Shown here one piece after another: positions 52,036 to 61,016 of a DNA stretch of 64,000 bases. The translations under genes were made by a program, and so were the position numbers. Location of the stretch: assembly GCF_003319185.1 (NCBI RefSeq), contig NZ_QOHJ01000006.1:1-64000 (forward strand), read 5' to 3'. Origin of the DNA: Blastococcus sp. TF02A-30 (lineage in GTDB: Bacteria; Actinomycetota; Actinomycetes; Mycobacteriales; Geodermatophilaceae). The stretch's first letter is position 1, and every line of letters begins with the position of its first letter. A model generated the notes under the pieces. That model ran no database searches. It was not told the DNA's origin and was given only the letters and a program-made list of their open reading frames with translations.

Positions 52036-52779
52036 GTGACCTCCAGCGGCCGCCTGCTCGTCGTCGTCCCGAGCGAGACCGATCCGCCGGCCCGTCTGGG
52101 GGAGTGGCTGAGCGCGGCCGGGCTGGAGCTCGACGAACGCCGGCTCGGGCTCGGCGAGCAGCTGCCGCAGAACCTCGGCGGGTACGACGGCCTGCTCGTG
52201 CTCGGGGGGCCCCAGTCCGCGCTGGACGACGAGGCGACCCGCCCCGAGCTGACCGGCGTGCGCGCGCTCCTGCAGGAGGCCGTGGCGGCCGACGTGCCCA
52301 CCCTCGCCGTCTGCCTGGGCGCCCAGCTCCTGGCCCAGGTCGCCGGCGGGCGGGTCCGGGTCGGCGCGGAGGGTCCCGAGGTGGGCGCCACCCTGGTGGC
52401 CAAGCGCGACGCCGCCTACGCCGACCCGGTGTTCGGCCCGCTGCCGCTCTCGCCGGACGTGCTCCAGTGGCACCACGACGAGATCGCGGCGCTGCCGCCG
52501 GGCGCGACCCTGCTGGCCAGCAACCCGCACTACGCGAACCAGGCCTTCCGCCTGGGGCAGCACGTCTACGGCGTGCAGTTCCACGTCGAGACGACGCCGG
52601 AGGTCGTGCGTGCGTGGGCGGCGAGCGACCCGGTCGGCGTCGCCGCGAGCTCGCTCGACGCCGAGACGCTGTGCGCCCGCGCCGAGGCGGTGCACCCCGA
52701 CCTCGAGGAGACGTGGGCGCCGTTCGCCGGGCGGTTCGCCGACCTGGTGCGCGGGGCCGCCGGGGCGGGCGCCGCGTGA
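52036..52779 (+). CDS. Class I glutamine amidotransferase
   Basis: A 247-residue GATase1 protein with nucleophile Cys near residue 94 (LAVCLGAQLLAQVAGG) and the His-Glu pair near 180 (YGVQFHVETTPE). The QWHHDEI motif in between matches GMP-synthase-like stand-alone amidotransferases. It frees ammonia from glutamine for an unknown acceptor. Its stop overlaps the glnE start (GTGA), so it is translated together with the glutamine synthetase modifier. Confidence 0.88.
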   Translation: MTSSGRLLVVVPSETDPPARLGEWLSAAGLELDERRLGLGEQLPQNLGGYDGLLVLGGPQSALDDEATRPELTGVRALLQEAVAADVPTLAVCLGAQLLAQVAGGRVRVGAEGPEVGATLVAKRDAAYADPVFGPLPLSPDVLQWHHDEIAALPPGATLLASNPHYANQAFRLGQHVYGVQFHVETTPEVVRAWAASDPVGVAASSLDAETLCARAEAVHPDLEETWAPFAGRFADLVRGAAGAGAA

Positions 52780-55700
52780 GCGCGCCCGAGACGGAGATCC
52801 CGCGCCGCGCCGTCGTCCGGCTGGTCCGCTTCGGCTTCGACGACGGCGAGCGGGCCGCCCGGCTGCTCTCCGACCCGGCGCTGGGCCTGTGGGACCTGGA
52901 GCGCAACGAGCCGGCCGATCCCGAGGCCGGTCCCGTGGTCGCCGCCCTGGCCCGCGCCGGCGACCCCGACCTGGCGGTGCGCTCGCTGCACCGGCTGGTC
53001 GAGGCCCTGGACGAGGCCGATCCCAGCGGCGGGTCGGCCGCCTCGCTGCTGGCCCGGCTGCGCGGGGAGGCGCTGCTGCGCGCCCGCCTGCTCTCGGTCC
53101 TGGGGGCGAGCTCCGGGCTGGCCGACCACCTCGCCGCCCACCCCGGCGACTGGACCGCGCTGGACGGCGAGGGCCGCGGCCCGGCCCGGCCGACCCCGCA
53201 GGCGCTGGAACGGCAGATGCTGGTGGCGGTCGGCGCCGACCCGGACGACCCGCCGTGGGGCGTGCGCCTCGGCCGGGCCGCGCCGGACGCCTCGCCGTCG
53301 CGGGTCGCCGCGCTCCGGCACGCCTACCGGCTGGCGATCCTGTCGCTGGCCGGCCGCGACCTCGGTGAGGGGCTGGCGGCCGAGGACGTCGCTGCCGAGC
53401 TGGCCGACATCGCCGCCGCCGTCCTGACCGCCGGGCTGGCGCTGGCCGTGGCCGAGCAACCGGAGAGCGCCGCCGCCTGCCGGCTGGCCGTCATCGCCCT
53501 GGGCAAGACCGGCGGGCGGGAGCTGAACTACGTCAGCGACGTCGACGTCGTCTTCGTCGGCGAGCCGGTCGACCCGTCGGACCCCGAGAGCGCCGCGCTG
53601 TCGAGCGCCACCAGGGTCGCCGCCGCCCTCATGCGGATCTGCCGCGAGGCCGCCTGGGAGGTCGACGCCGCGCTGCGCCCGGAGGGCAAGGCCGGGGTGC
53701 TGGTGCGCACCGTCGCCGGGCACCGCGCCTACTACGAGCAGTGGGCGAGCACCTGGGAGTTCCAGGCGCTGCTCAAGATGCGCCCGGTGGCCGGCGACCC
53801 GGACCTGGGCCGCGGCTACGTCGAGGCGCTCTGGCCGATGGTGTGGAAGGCCGGGGACCGCCCGGGCTTCGTCGCCGAGGTGCAGGCGATGCGCCGCCGG
53901 GTGGAGGCGCACATCCCGCCGACCCAGGCCGACCGCGAGCTCAAGCTCGGGCCCGGCGGCCTGCGCGACGTCGAGTTCGCCGTCCAGCTGCTGCAGCTGG
54001 TGCACGGTCGCGCCGACACCTCGCTGCGGGTCGGGGGCACGCTGCCCGCGCTGATGTCGCTCTCGGCCGGCGGCTACGTCGGCCGGGAGGACGCCGCCAC
54101 GCTGATCGCCTCCTACCGGTTCCTGCGCACCGTCGAGCACCGGCTGCAGCTGCTCCGTCTCCGGCGCACCCACCTGCTGCCCACCGACGAGCAGCAGCTG
54201 CGCTGGCTGGCCCGGTCGATGGGCTACAAGCCGGACGCTCGCGGCGGCGCGGTGGACGTGCTGCAGGCGGAGCTGGCGCTGCACACCCGCGAGGTGCGCC
54301 GGCTGCACGAGAAGCTCTTCTACCGGCCGCTGCTCTCGGCGGTCGCCCGGGTGCCGGGGGAGCACCTGCACCTGGGGTCCAGGGCGGCCGGCGACTGGCT
54401 GCGCGCCCTCGGGTTCGCCGACCCCGACGCCGCGCTGCGCCACCTGGGCGCGCTCACCGGAGGGGTGTCCCGCTCCGCGTCGATGCAGAAGTACCTGCTG
54501 CCGGTGCTGCTGCAGACCTTCGCCTCCTGCCCCAGCCCGGACGCCGGGCTGCTCGCCTACCGGCAGGTCAGCGAGGCCCTCGGCGGCAACCAGTGGTACC
54601 TGCGGTTGCTGCGCGACGAGGGCCAGGTGGCCGAGCGGCTGGCCCAGCTGCTCGGGTCCAGCCAGTACGTCGCCGCGCTGCTCACCCGCACCCCCGAGGC
54701 GCTGCGCATCCTGGCCGAGGACGAGGAGCTGGAGCCCCGCGGCGCCGCGCACCTGGCGAAGGCCTGGCGGGCGGCCGCCGGCCGGGCCGCGGACCCCCAG
54801 GCCGGCATCCGGGTGCTGCGCGGCCTGCGCCGGCAGGAGCTGCTGCGGGTGGCGTGCGCGGACCTGCTGGGCCGGCTGGACACCGTCCGGGTCGGTCAGG
54901 CGCTCACCGACATCGCCGTCGCCACCCTGCAGGCCGGGCTGGACGTCGCGCTCCGGGCCCACGCCGAGGAGACCGGCACCGCGGTCGAGGACGTGCCGGT
55001 GGACCTGGCGGTCATCGGCATGGGCCGGCTCGGCGGGGGCGAGATGGGCTACGGCTCCGACGCCGACGTCCTCTTCGTGCACCGTCCTCGGGCCGGCGCC
55101 GACGAGGCCAAGGCGTCCGCCTCGGCCAACGCCGTCGCGCACACCCTGCGCCGGCTGCTGGGCGAGCCGGCACCCGACCCCGCGTTCGAGGTGGACGCCG
55201 ACCTCCGGCCCGAGGGGCGGCAGGGCGCGCTGGTGCGTAGCCTCTCCGCCTTCCGCGAGTACTACGAGCGCTGGGTGTCGGTGTGGGAGGTGCAGGCCCT
55301 GCTGCGCGCGGTGCCGGTGGCCGGCGACGAGCAGCTGGGCGCGGACTTCGTCGCGATGATCGACCCCATCCGCTACCCCGGGGCGGGGCTCACCGCTGAG
55401 CAGGTCGCGGAGATCCGCCGGATCAAGGCGCGGGTGGAGCGCGAGCGGCTCCCGCGGGGCGCCGATCCGGGCACCCACACCAAGCTCGGCCGGGGTGGGC
55501 TGGCCGACGTCGAGTGGACCGTCCAGCTGCTCCAGCTCCAGCACGCCGCGGAGCACCCGCAGCTGCGGGTCCCGACGACCGTCGGCGCGCTCGCCGCGCT
55601 CCAGGACGCGGGCCTGCTCGACGACGAGCCCGCCGTGGCCCTGCGCGCGTCGTGGGAGCTGGCCAGCCGTGCCCGCAACGCGATCTTCCTGGTCCGCGGG

Positions 55701-55874
55701 CGGCCCAGCGACCAGCTGCCCCGGCCCGGCCTCGAGCTCGCCGGGGTCGCCCGGGCCTGCGGGTACGGGCCCGAGCAGGACCCGGGGCAGTTCCTCGACG
55801 ACTACCGCCGCACCACCCGGCACGCGCGCACGGTGGTGGAGCACGTCTTCTACGGCTACCCCGCCGAGGGCTGA
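52776..55874 (+). CDS. glnE: Glutamine synthetase adenylyltransferase/deadenylylase
   Basis: A 1032-residue two-headed enzyme that adds AMP to glutamine synthetase or removes it according to nitrogen status. Both nucleotidyltransferase sites are present: GGRELNYVSDVDVVFV near residue 246 (deadenylylase half) and GGGEMGYGSDADVLFV near 752 (adenylylase half). Each has its repeat (LGPGGLRDVEFAVQLLQL and LGRGGLADVEWTVQLLQL). The length is normal. The GTG start overlaps the amidotransferase stop. It should act on GlnA1, which lies outside this window; GlnA2 may not be its target. Confidence 0.95.
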   Translation: MSAPETEIPRRAVVRLVRFGFDDGERAARLLSDPALGLWDLERNEPADPEAGPVVAALARAGDPDLAVRSLHRLVEALDEADPSGGSAASLLARLRGEALLRARLLSVLGASSGLADHLAAHPGDWTALDGEGRGPARPTPQALERQMLVAVGADPDDPPWGVRLGRAAPDASPSRVAALRHAYRLAILSLAGRDLGEGLAAEDVAAELADIAAAVLTAGLALAVAEQPESAAACRLAVIALGKTGGRELNYVSDVDVVFVGEPVDPSDPESAALSSATRVAAALMRICREAAWEVDAALRPEGKAGVLVRTVAGHRAYYEQWASTWEFQALLKMRPVAGDPDLGRGYVEALWPMVWKAGDRPGFVAEVQAMRRRVEAHIPPTQADRELKLGPGGLRDVEFAVQLLQLVHGRADTSLRVGGTLPALMSLSAGGYVGREDAATLIASYRFLRTVEHRLQLLRLRRTHLLPTDEQQLRWLARSMGYKPDARGGAVDVLQAELALHTREVRRLHEKLFYRPLLSAVARVPGEHLHLGSRAAGDWLRALGFADPDAALRHLGALTGGVSRSASMQKYLLPVLLQTFASCPSPDAGLLAYRQVSEALGGNQWYLRLLRDEGQVAERLAQLLGSSQYVAALLTRTPEALRILAEDEELEPRGAAHLAKAWRAAAGRAADPQAGIRVLRGLRRQELLRVACADLLGRLDTVRVGQALTDIAVATLQAGLDVALRAHAEETGTAVEDVPVDLAVIGMGRLGGGEMGYGSDADVLFVHRPRAGADEAKASASANAVAHTLRRLLGEPAPDPAFEVDADLRPEGRQGALVRSLSAFREYYERWVSVWEVQALLRAVPVAGDEQLGADFVAMIDPIRYPGAGLTAEQVAEIRRIKARVERERLPRGADPGTHTKLGRGGLADVEWTVQLLQLQHAAEHPQLRVPTTVGALAALQDAGLLDDEPAVALRASWELASRARNAIFLVRGRPSDQLPRPGLELAGVARACGYGPEQDPGQFLDDYRRTTRHARTVVEHVFYGYPAEG

Positions 55875-56003
55875 TCGGCGCCTTCCCGGAACCGAAGGTC
55901 CCTGTCGGCTGCCCGCGGTGGAGGGCGAGGCTCGTCGTGCCCGCACCGTGGTCGCCGTCGGGGTGGCGCGGGGGAGCGGATGCGGTCGGCCAGGAGGTCC
56001 CCG

Positions 56004-56816
56004 GTGTCTCCCACGCTCGTCCGTTCGCTCATCGCCGAGTTCGTCGGCACGGCCCTGCTCGTCCTCGTCGCCGTGGGCGCGGCCGTCGGCGGCATCGACA
56101 GCATCGGCGCCCTGGGCGTCGCCCTGGCGTTCGGTCTCACGCTGCTGGCGCTGGCCTACGCGATCGGGCCGATCTCCGGCTGCCACGTCAACCCGGCGGT
56201 GACCCTCGGCGTCCTGCTCTCCCGGGGCATGACCGCCACCGAGGCCGGGCTCTACTGGATCGCGCAGTTCGCCGGCGGCATCGCAGGGGCCGCCGTCCTG
56301 CAGCTGCTGACCAGCGACTTCGGCGAGGTCACCGACCAGACCGGGACGCTCGGCGCCAACGACTGGGGCGCGACCATCAGCGGCGGCGGCGCCTTCGTCA
56401 TCGAGGTGCTGCTCACCTTCGTCCTGGTCGCCGTGGTCCTGCTGGTCACCGGCAAGGCGGCCGCGCCCGGCTTCGCGGGCCTGGCCATCGGGCTCACGCT
56501 GGCCGCGGTGCACCTGGTCGGCATCCCGCTGACCGGGACGTCGGTGAACCCCGCCCGGTCGCTCGGCCCGGCGCTGTTCGCCGGCGGGGACCCGCTCGCC
56601 CACGTGTGGCTGTTCCTGCTCGCCCCGCTGGTGGGCGCGGTGCTGGCGGTGCTCGTCGTCCGGCTGCTCGCCGTCCCGACGCTGACCGGGCCCGCGGCGG
56701 AGGCCGACGAGACCGGGGCGCAGCTGCCGGAGGAGGCGGCCGCCGAGCGGGGCGACGACGGCGCGCTCCCGCGGGCCCGCTCCTCGCAGGAGACGGCGAC
56801 CCGGCACCGCGCCTGA
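56004..56816 (+). CDS. Aquaporin (MIP family)
   Basis: A 270-residue water channel. Six membrane helices and both NPA boxes (GCHVNPAVTLG near residue 62 and GTSVNPARSLGPAL near 185) are intact. SVNPARS with the arginine after the second NPA, and the His before it (AAVHLVG), indicate a water-selective AqpZ-like pore. I place the start at the GTG at 56004, with AGGAGG six bases upstream, not the ATG at 55980. The C-terminal 45 residues are charged and probably cytoplasmic. Confidence 0.9.
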   Translation: MSPTLVRSLIAEFVGTALLVLVAVGAAVGGIDSIGALGVALAFGLTLLALAYAIGPISGCHVNPAVTLGVLLSRGMTATEAGLYWIAQFAGGIAGAAVLQLLTSDFGEVTDQTGTLGANDWGATISGGGAFVIEVLLTFVLVAVVLLVTGKAAAPGFAGLAIGLTLAAVHLVGIPLTGTSVNPARSLGPALFAGGDPLAHVWLFLLAPLVGAVLAVLVVRLLAVPTLTGPAAEADETGAQLPEEAAAERGDDGALPRARSSQETATRHRA

Positions 56817-56836
56817 GTCACCCGGCCGGGTCCGGT

Positions 56837-56866
56837 CCGCGGGGCGGGCGTGTGCCCGCCCCGCGG
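56837..56866 (+). terminator. Terminator after aquaporin gene
   Basis: Perfect 13-bp arms (56837-56849 and 56854-56866) with a GTGT loop, 20 bases behind the aquaporin stop and ahead of the CDGSH gene. Confidence 0.75.
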
Positions 56867-56884
56867 GCGGGGCAGTGTGGGCCC

Positions 56885-57223
56885 GTGCCGCGATCCCTCC
56901 CTCCCGAGCCCGAGCTGCCCGAGGGCACCCGATTCGACGCCGACCTGCCCGACGAGCCCGGTGCCGAGCGGGGGAGCGGGGCCACGATCACGCCCTACCG
57001 CGACGGCCCGCTCATCGTGCGGGGCAGCTTCCGCCTGGTGGACCAGGACGGTCAGGAGATCGACCCCGGGCGGCAGACCATCGCCCTGTGCCGGTGCGGC
57101 AAGTCCGGGATCAAGCCGTTCTGCGACGGCTCGCACAAGCGTGCCGGGTTCTCCGCCCCCAGCGCGCCCAGCCGGCCGCGGCCCGCCGCGCAGCTCCGCA
57201 GCGGGTCGCGCCGGGACGGCTGA
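56885..57223 (+). CDS. CDGSH iron-sulfur protein
   Basis: A 112-residue protein with one CDGSH zinc-finger-like motif, LCRCGKSGIKPFCDGSHK, near residues 70-88. Its three Cys and one His bind a redox-active [2Fe-2S] cluster. The N-terminal region (RFDADLPDEP, TITPYRDGPLIVRGSFRL) is the usual beta-rich lead-in. The GTG at 56885 is the first start after a terminator. The C-terminus is basic. Its partner is not known. Confidence 0.87.
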   Translation: MPRSLPPEPELPEGTRFDADLPDEPGAERGSGATITPYRDGPLIVRGSFRLVDQDGQEIDPGRQTIALCRCGKSGIKPFCDGSHKRAGFSAPSAPSRPRPAAQLRSGSRRDG

Positions 57224-57229
57224 CCGGCC

Positions 57230-58795
57230 TCAGCGCCCGGAGTCGAAGGCGCGGGCCATCCGGACCTGCTCCTCGAGCACCTCGTTGATCCGGGCCTGCA
57301 CCTCGTCCAGCCGGCCGATGACCTCGCTGGTGGCGTGGATGCCGGCCGACACCGACTCGGTGCCGGCCTGGATGCCGGCGATCTGCTCCGACACCTTCTG
57401 CGTGGCCGCGGCCGTTTCGCGGGCCAGGTCCTTGACCTCCCCGGCGACGACCGCGAAACCGCGTCCCAGCTCGCCGGCACGAGCCGCCTCGATGGTCGCG
57501 TTGAGCGCGAGGAGGTTCGTCTGGTCGGCGATGGAGGAGATGATCCGGATGACGTCGTCGACCGCGCCGGACGCCTCGGCCAGCGCCTGCACCTGCCCGG
57601 TCATCGCCGACGCCTGGCCGACCGCGCGCTCGGCGACCTGACCGGCCTCGGCGGCGGCCTCGCGCAGCCGGTCGACGGTCTCCAGGAGGCCGCGGGAGCT
57701 CTCCGCGTCCGCCTGCGCGCGGCGCAGCATGTCCAGCCGCTGGTTGACCAGCTGCTGCACGTTGCGCAGTGCCGAGGCGCGCGACTCGGACAGGTCGATG
57801 GTCTCGGTGACGAAGAAGTCCATCGTGCCGACGACCCGGCCGTCGGCGGTGATGGGGAAGCACACGCCGGACCGGACGCCGGCGCGCTGCGCGGCCGGCG
57901 CGCGCACGCAGTCGGTGACCTCGGCCAGGTCGCGCACGAAGACCAGGTCGCGGTTGCGCCACGCGCGACCGGACAGGCCCACGCCCTCGGCGAAGCTGGC
58001 GGAGAGCGTGACCTGGCGGAACTCCTCGCCCGCGGACCCCGACTCCTGGGCGAACCGCAGCACGCCGGCCTCCTCGTCGAGGGCCCAGAAGGAGCCGTAC
58101 GCCCAGCCGAAGGCGGTGCGCACCTCCTCGAGCGCGACCCGCAGGGCGGTCTGCTCGTCCCGGGCCTTGCCGACCTCGGCCACGACCTTGGTCACCGCCT
58201 CGCGGTCGTCGAGCGTCTCGCGCAGCTGGCCCACGGCCAGCGCGCTGCGCCGGGCGTGCGCGACGACCCGGCCGATCGCCTGCCACTTGTCCGCCCGGCC
58301 GCCGAAGAACGGCAGCTCGCGGTCGCTGTAGTACTCGAGGACCGCGGTGACCCGGTCGCCCTCGACGACCGGGAGGAAGCAGCCCTGGTGCGCCCCGGCC
58401 GCCTGCGCGGTCCGCCAGCGCAGGCAGGTGGCGGTGGAGGAGGCGTCGTCCATCAGCACCGGACGGCGGCGGCGCAGCGCCTCGCCGCCGTACCCGGCGC
58501 CCTCGACCTGCGCGTCCCTGCCGACGACGGCGTCCCCGCCGGGCCACGCCGCGGCCATGGCGTCGGCGATCGCCCCCTCGGCCACCCGCAGCACGTAGCT
58601 GCCCTGGTGGTCGGGCAGCCAGGCCGCTCCGTAGGAGAGGCCGAGCGCCTCGACCAGCGCGTGCATGATCCGTGCGTGCGCGTCCAGCTCGCTGGTGACG
58701 TCGCCGTCCAGGGCGGCGATGACCCGCTCCAGCGCCTCGACGTCCCGGGGGTGCTGGACCGGCTCCTCCCGACGTGCCGCAGCCCGCTTGCGCAT
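57230..58795 (-). CDS. Soluble chemoreceptor-like protein with two GAF domains
   Basis: A 521-residue protein without membrane segments. Two GAF-type sensor domains (about residues 20-185 and 205-355) precede a short methyl-accepting-type signalling region with the highly conserved tip [21 protein letters not shown] near 445 and [18 protein letters not shown]. The MCP hairpin is shorter than in classical receptors. A conserved Cys ([19 protein letters not shown]) in GAF1 may bind a cofactor. The ATG has GGAGG five bases upstream. No CheA or CheW gene lies nearby, so the partner is elsewhere or the protein signals in another way. Confidence 0.88.
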   Translation of the reverse strand: MRKRAAARREEPVQHPRDVEALERVIAALDGDVTSELDAHARIMHALVEALGLSYGAAWLPDHQGSYVLRVAEGAIADAMAAAWPGGDAVVGRDAQVEGAGYGGEALRRRRPVLMDDASSTATCLRWRTAQAAGAHQGCFLPVVEGDRVTAVLEYYSDRELPFFGGRADKWQAIGRVVAHARRSALAVGQLRETLDDREAVTKVVAEVGKARDEQTALRVALEEVRTAFGWAYGSFWALDEEAGVLRFAQESGSAGEEFRQVTLSASFAEGVGLSGRAWRNRDLVFVRDLAEVTDCVRAPAAQRAGVRSGVCFPITADGRVVGTMDFFVTETIDLSESRASALRNVQQLVNQRLDMLRRAQADAESSRGLLETVDRLREAAAEAGQVAERAVGQASAMTGQVQALAEASGAVDDVIRIISSIADQTNLLALNATIEAARAGELGRGFAVVAGEVKDLARETAAATQKVSEQIAGIQAGTESVSAGIHATSEVIGRLDEVQARINEVLEEQVRMARAFDSGR

Positions 58796-59028
58796 GGGTC
58801 CTCCGTGGCTCGGGAGCGGCGGAGCGCGTCACCCCGCCCGCTCGATCGCTGCTCTTTCGGTTGCGCACCACGGATGTTGAGCCGACTCGGTACCGGATCG
58901 ATCGCGCCACGCGTCCACCCGTTCGGGAACGCGTCCGGGCGCGCCGGTTCCGCGGCCTCACCGGACCGGACATCATGTGGGCCGCACCACACCGCGGGCA
59001 CCGTCGCCCGCCCCGAACGGAGGACCGC

Positions 59029-59928
59029 GTGGACTCAGCCCTGAGCACCGTCGCCCTGCCGGCCGCGCTGGCCGTCGTCATGCTCGGGCTGGGCCTGTCC
59101 CTGACCGTGGGCGACTTCGCCCGCGTGGGCCGGCAGCCCCGGGCGGTGGCCGTCGCGCTCGCGCTGCAGCTGCTCGTGCTGCCGGCCGTGTGCGTCGGCA
59201 TCGTGCTCGCCTTCGACCTGCCGCCGGTGCTCGCCGTCGGCATGCTGCTCCTCGCCGCTTCGCCGGGCGGGACGACGGCCAACCTGTTCAGCCACCTGTT
59301 CCGCGGGGACGTCGCGCTCAACGTCACCCTCACGGCGGTGAACTCGCTGGTCGCCGTGATCACCCTGCCGGTGGTCACGAACCTGGCGATCGGCTGGTTC
59401 GACCCGGCCGACGGCGGCAGCCTGGGCCTGCAGTTCGGCAAGACGGTGCAGGTCTTCGCGGTCGTCCTCGTGCCCGTCGCCCTCGGCATGCTCGTCCGGC
59501 GCCGTTCGCCGGCCTTCGCCGACCGGATGGACCGGCCCGTGCGGGTGCTCTCGGCCGCGGTCCTCGCGCTGGTCATCGTCGGGACGATCCTCGCGGAACG
59601 GGAGAACGTCGGCGACTACCTGCGGGACGTCGGCCTCCCGGCGCTGCTGTTCTGCCTGGTGAGCCTGACCCTCGGCTTCGTCGTCCCGCGCGCCCTGGGC
59701 ATCGTCCGGCGGCAGGCGGTCGCCGGTGCGTTCGAGATCGGGGTGCACAACAGCACGCTGGCCATCGCCGTGGCGATCAGCGTGCTGGACAGCGTCGAGC
59801 TGGCCGTCCCGGCCGCCGTCTACGGGGTGCTCATGTTCCCGGTCGCGGCGGCGTTCGGCTGGGCCGTCACCCGGGGCAGCCGCGACGAGGCGGCGGTCCC
59901 GGAGCCGGTGGCCGGCGTCCGACGCTGA
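59029..59928 (+). CDS. Bile acid:sodium symporter family transporter
   Basis: A 299-residue membrane protein with nine to ten helices of the BASS/SBF family. The Na+-binding signatures AASPGGTTANLFSHLFRGD (near residue 78) and FEIGVHNSTLAIAVAISVL (near 235) are present. Bacterial members import pyruvate, pantothenate-like or steroid-like organic anions with sodium. The GTG at 59029 has GGAGG five bases upstream. It ends 1 bp from the convergent di-iron enzyme gene. The substrate is unknown. Confidence 0.9.
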   Translation: MDSALSTVALPAALAVVMLGLGLSLTVGDFARVGRQPRAVAVALALQLLVLPAVCVGIVLAFDLPPVLAVGMLLLAASPGGTTANLFSHLFRGDVALNVTLTAVNSLVAVITLPVVTNLAIGWFDPADGGSLGLQFGKTVQVFAVVLVPVALGMLVRRRSPAFADRMDRPVRVLSAAVLALVIVGTILAERENVGDYLRDVGLPALLFCLVSLTLGFVVPRALGIVRRQAVAGAFEIGVHNSTLAIAVAISVLDSVELAVPAAVYGVLMFPVAAAFGWAVTRGSRDEAAVPEPVAGVRR

Positions 59929-60987
59929 TCAGGCGGCGAGCGCGGGCTGCCGGCGCAACGCCGAGCGGCCGGCCTCCCACGCGCCCAGCAGGTGCCGGGC
60001 GGCCAGCCCGTCCATCGCCAGCGAGCAGCGGGCGCCGAAGAGGACGTCGGGCAGCAGGGCGGGGTCGTCGGCGACGAGGGACCCGCACATGTCCACCGAG
60101 GCGATCTGCTCGTGCACGGCGTCGGCCTCCACGTGCTCGTCGTAGAAGACCGTCGTCCGCTCGTCGTAGCCGAGCCGGCGCAGCCCCGCGGAGTACCGGC
60201 GGCTGGGCTCCGAGGAGGTCATCTCCACGACCGCGAGGTGGCCGAGGGCGGCGCCGCGCCAGCGGCGGTGCAGCCCGAACAGCGACATGGTGTTGACCGA
60301 CGTGAACGCCGCGGCCGGCGCGTCGTCCCACAACGCCCCGTAGCGCGGGTCGAGGTCCAGGTCGTGCATGAGGTCGGCGAACAGCCGGCTGTGCATCCGC
60401 TCCGCCGAGCCGCCGCCGTACTCGTCGGCCTGGATCTCGACCATCGCCGCCTTCGCCCGCCCGGCCAGCCGGGGGATGGCGAAGGTGTGCGGGTCGGCCT
60501 CCTTGAGGTGGTACACGGAGCGGAGGGTGAGGTACTCCCGCCACTGCTCGAGGGTGCCCTGCTTGGCCATGTAGCTCGACAGCGAGGGCCCGTCGTCGGC
60601 GGCGATCGCGGTGGCGAGCTGGACGTCGACCGGCTCGTCGGTGACCGGCACCTCGCCGACCAGGGCGTGCAGGGCGCCGAGGTGCAGCCGCTCGAGCGAG
60701 GCACGCAGCCGCAGCAGCTGCGGATCCCACTCCCAGTCGTCGGAGACCTCGTCGAAGCCCTGGTAGTGCAGCTCGTAGCAGATCGCCAGCGTCAGCTGCA
60801 GGTCCTCGTCGGTCAGCGGCGCGGTCGGCGCCTCCGCGAGACGGGCCGCGCACTCGAGGGTGCGGGCGGACAGCGTGGACCGGCTGGTCAGGTCGGCGAC
60901 CAGGGAGGCGCTGAGCGGGCCCCGGGGCTGGGGGAGGTGCATGGTCGCGATCATGCCCAGCAGCCGGGCGGCTATGCCTGGACGCAT
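59929..60987 (-). CDS. Haem-oxygenase-like di-iron enzyme (HDO family)
   Basis: A 352-residue helical protein of the iron-containing redox enzyme group. The expected metal ligands are visible: EIQADEYGGG near residue 185 and FYDEHVEADAVHE near 279, with a further conserved YELHYQGFDEVSDDWEWDP near 72. Enzymes of this fold bind two irons and carry out oxidative cleavage or oxidation of amino- and fatty-acid derivatives. The ATG at 60987 has GGGGGA about seven bases upstream; ATG codons at 60954 and 60942 are alternatives. It is divergent from the SDR gene with 29 bp between starts, so both may be controlled together. Confidence 0.85.
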   Translation of the reverse strand: MRPGIAARLLGMIATMHLPQPRGPLSASLVADLTSRSTLSARTLECAARLAEAPTAPLTDEDLQLTLAICYELHYQGFDEVSDDWEWDPQLLRLRASLERLHLGALHALVGEVPVTDEPVDVQLATAIAADDGPSLSSYMAKQGTLEQWREYLTLRSVYHLKEADPHTFAIPRLAGRAKAAMVEIQADEYGGGSAERMHSRLFADLMHDLDLDPRYGALWDDAPAAAFTSVNTMSLFGLHRRWRGAALGHLAVVEMTSSEPSRRYSAGLRRLGYDERTTVFYDEHVEADAVHEQIASVDMCGSLVADDPALLPDVLFGARCSLAMDGLAARHLLGAWEAGRSALRRQPALAA

Positions 60988-61016
60988 GTGATGTCCCCCG
61001 TGGGTAGGAACGCGGC

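Noticed and set aside
52566-56807. A very long minus-strand open frame (over 1400 codons) opposite glnE
   Set aside because: It is the antisense shadow of glnE and neighbours. High GC leaves few stops; its sequence is Arg/Gly/Pro-rich without domains, while glnE has all its motifs on the plus strand.
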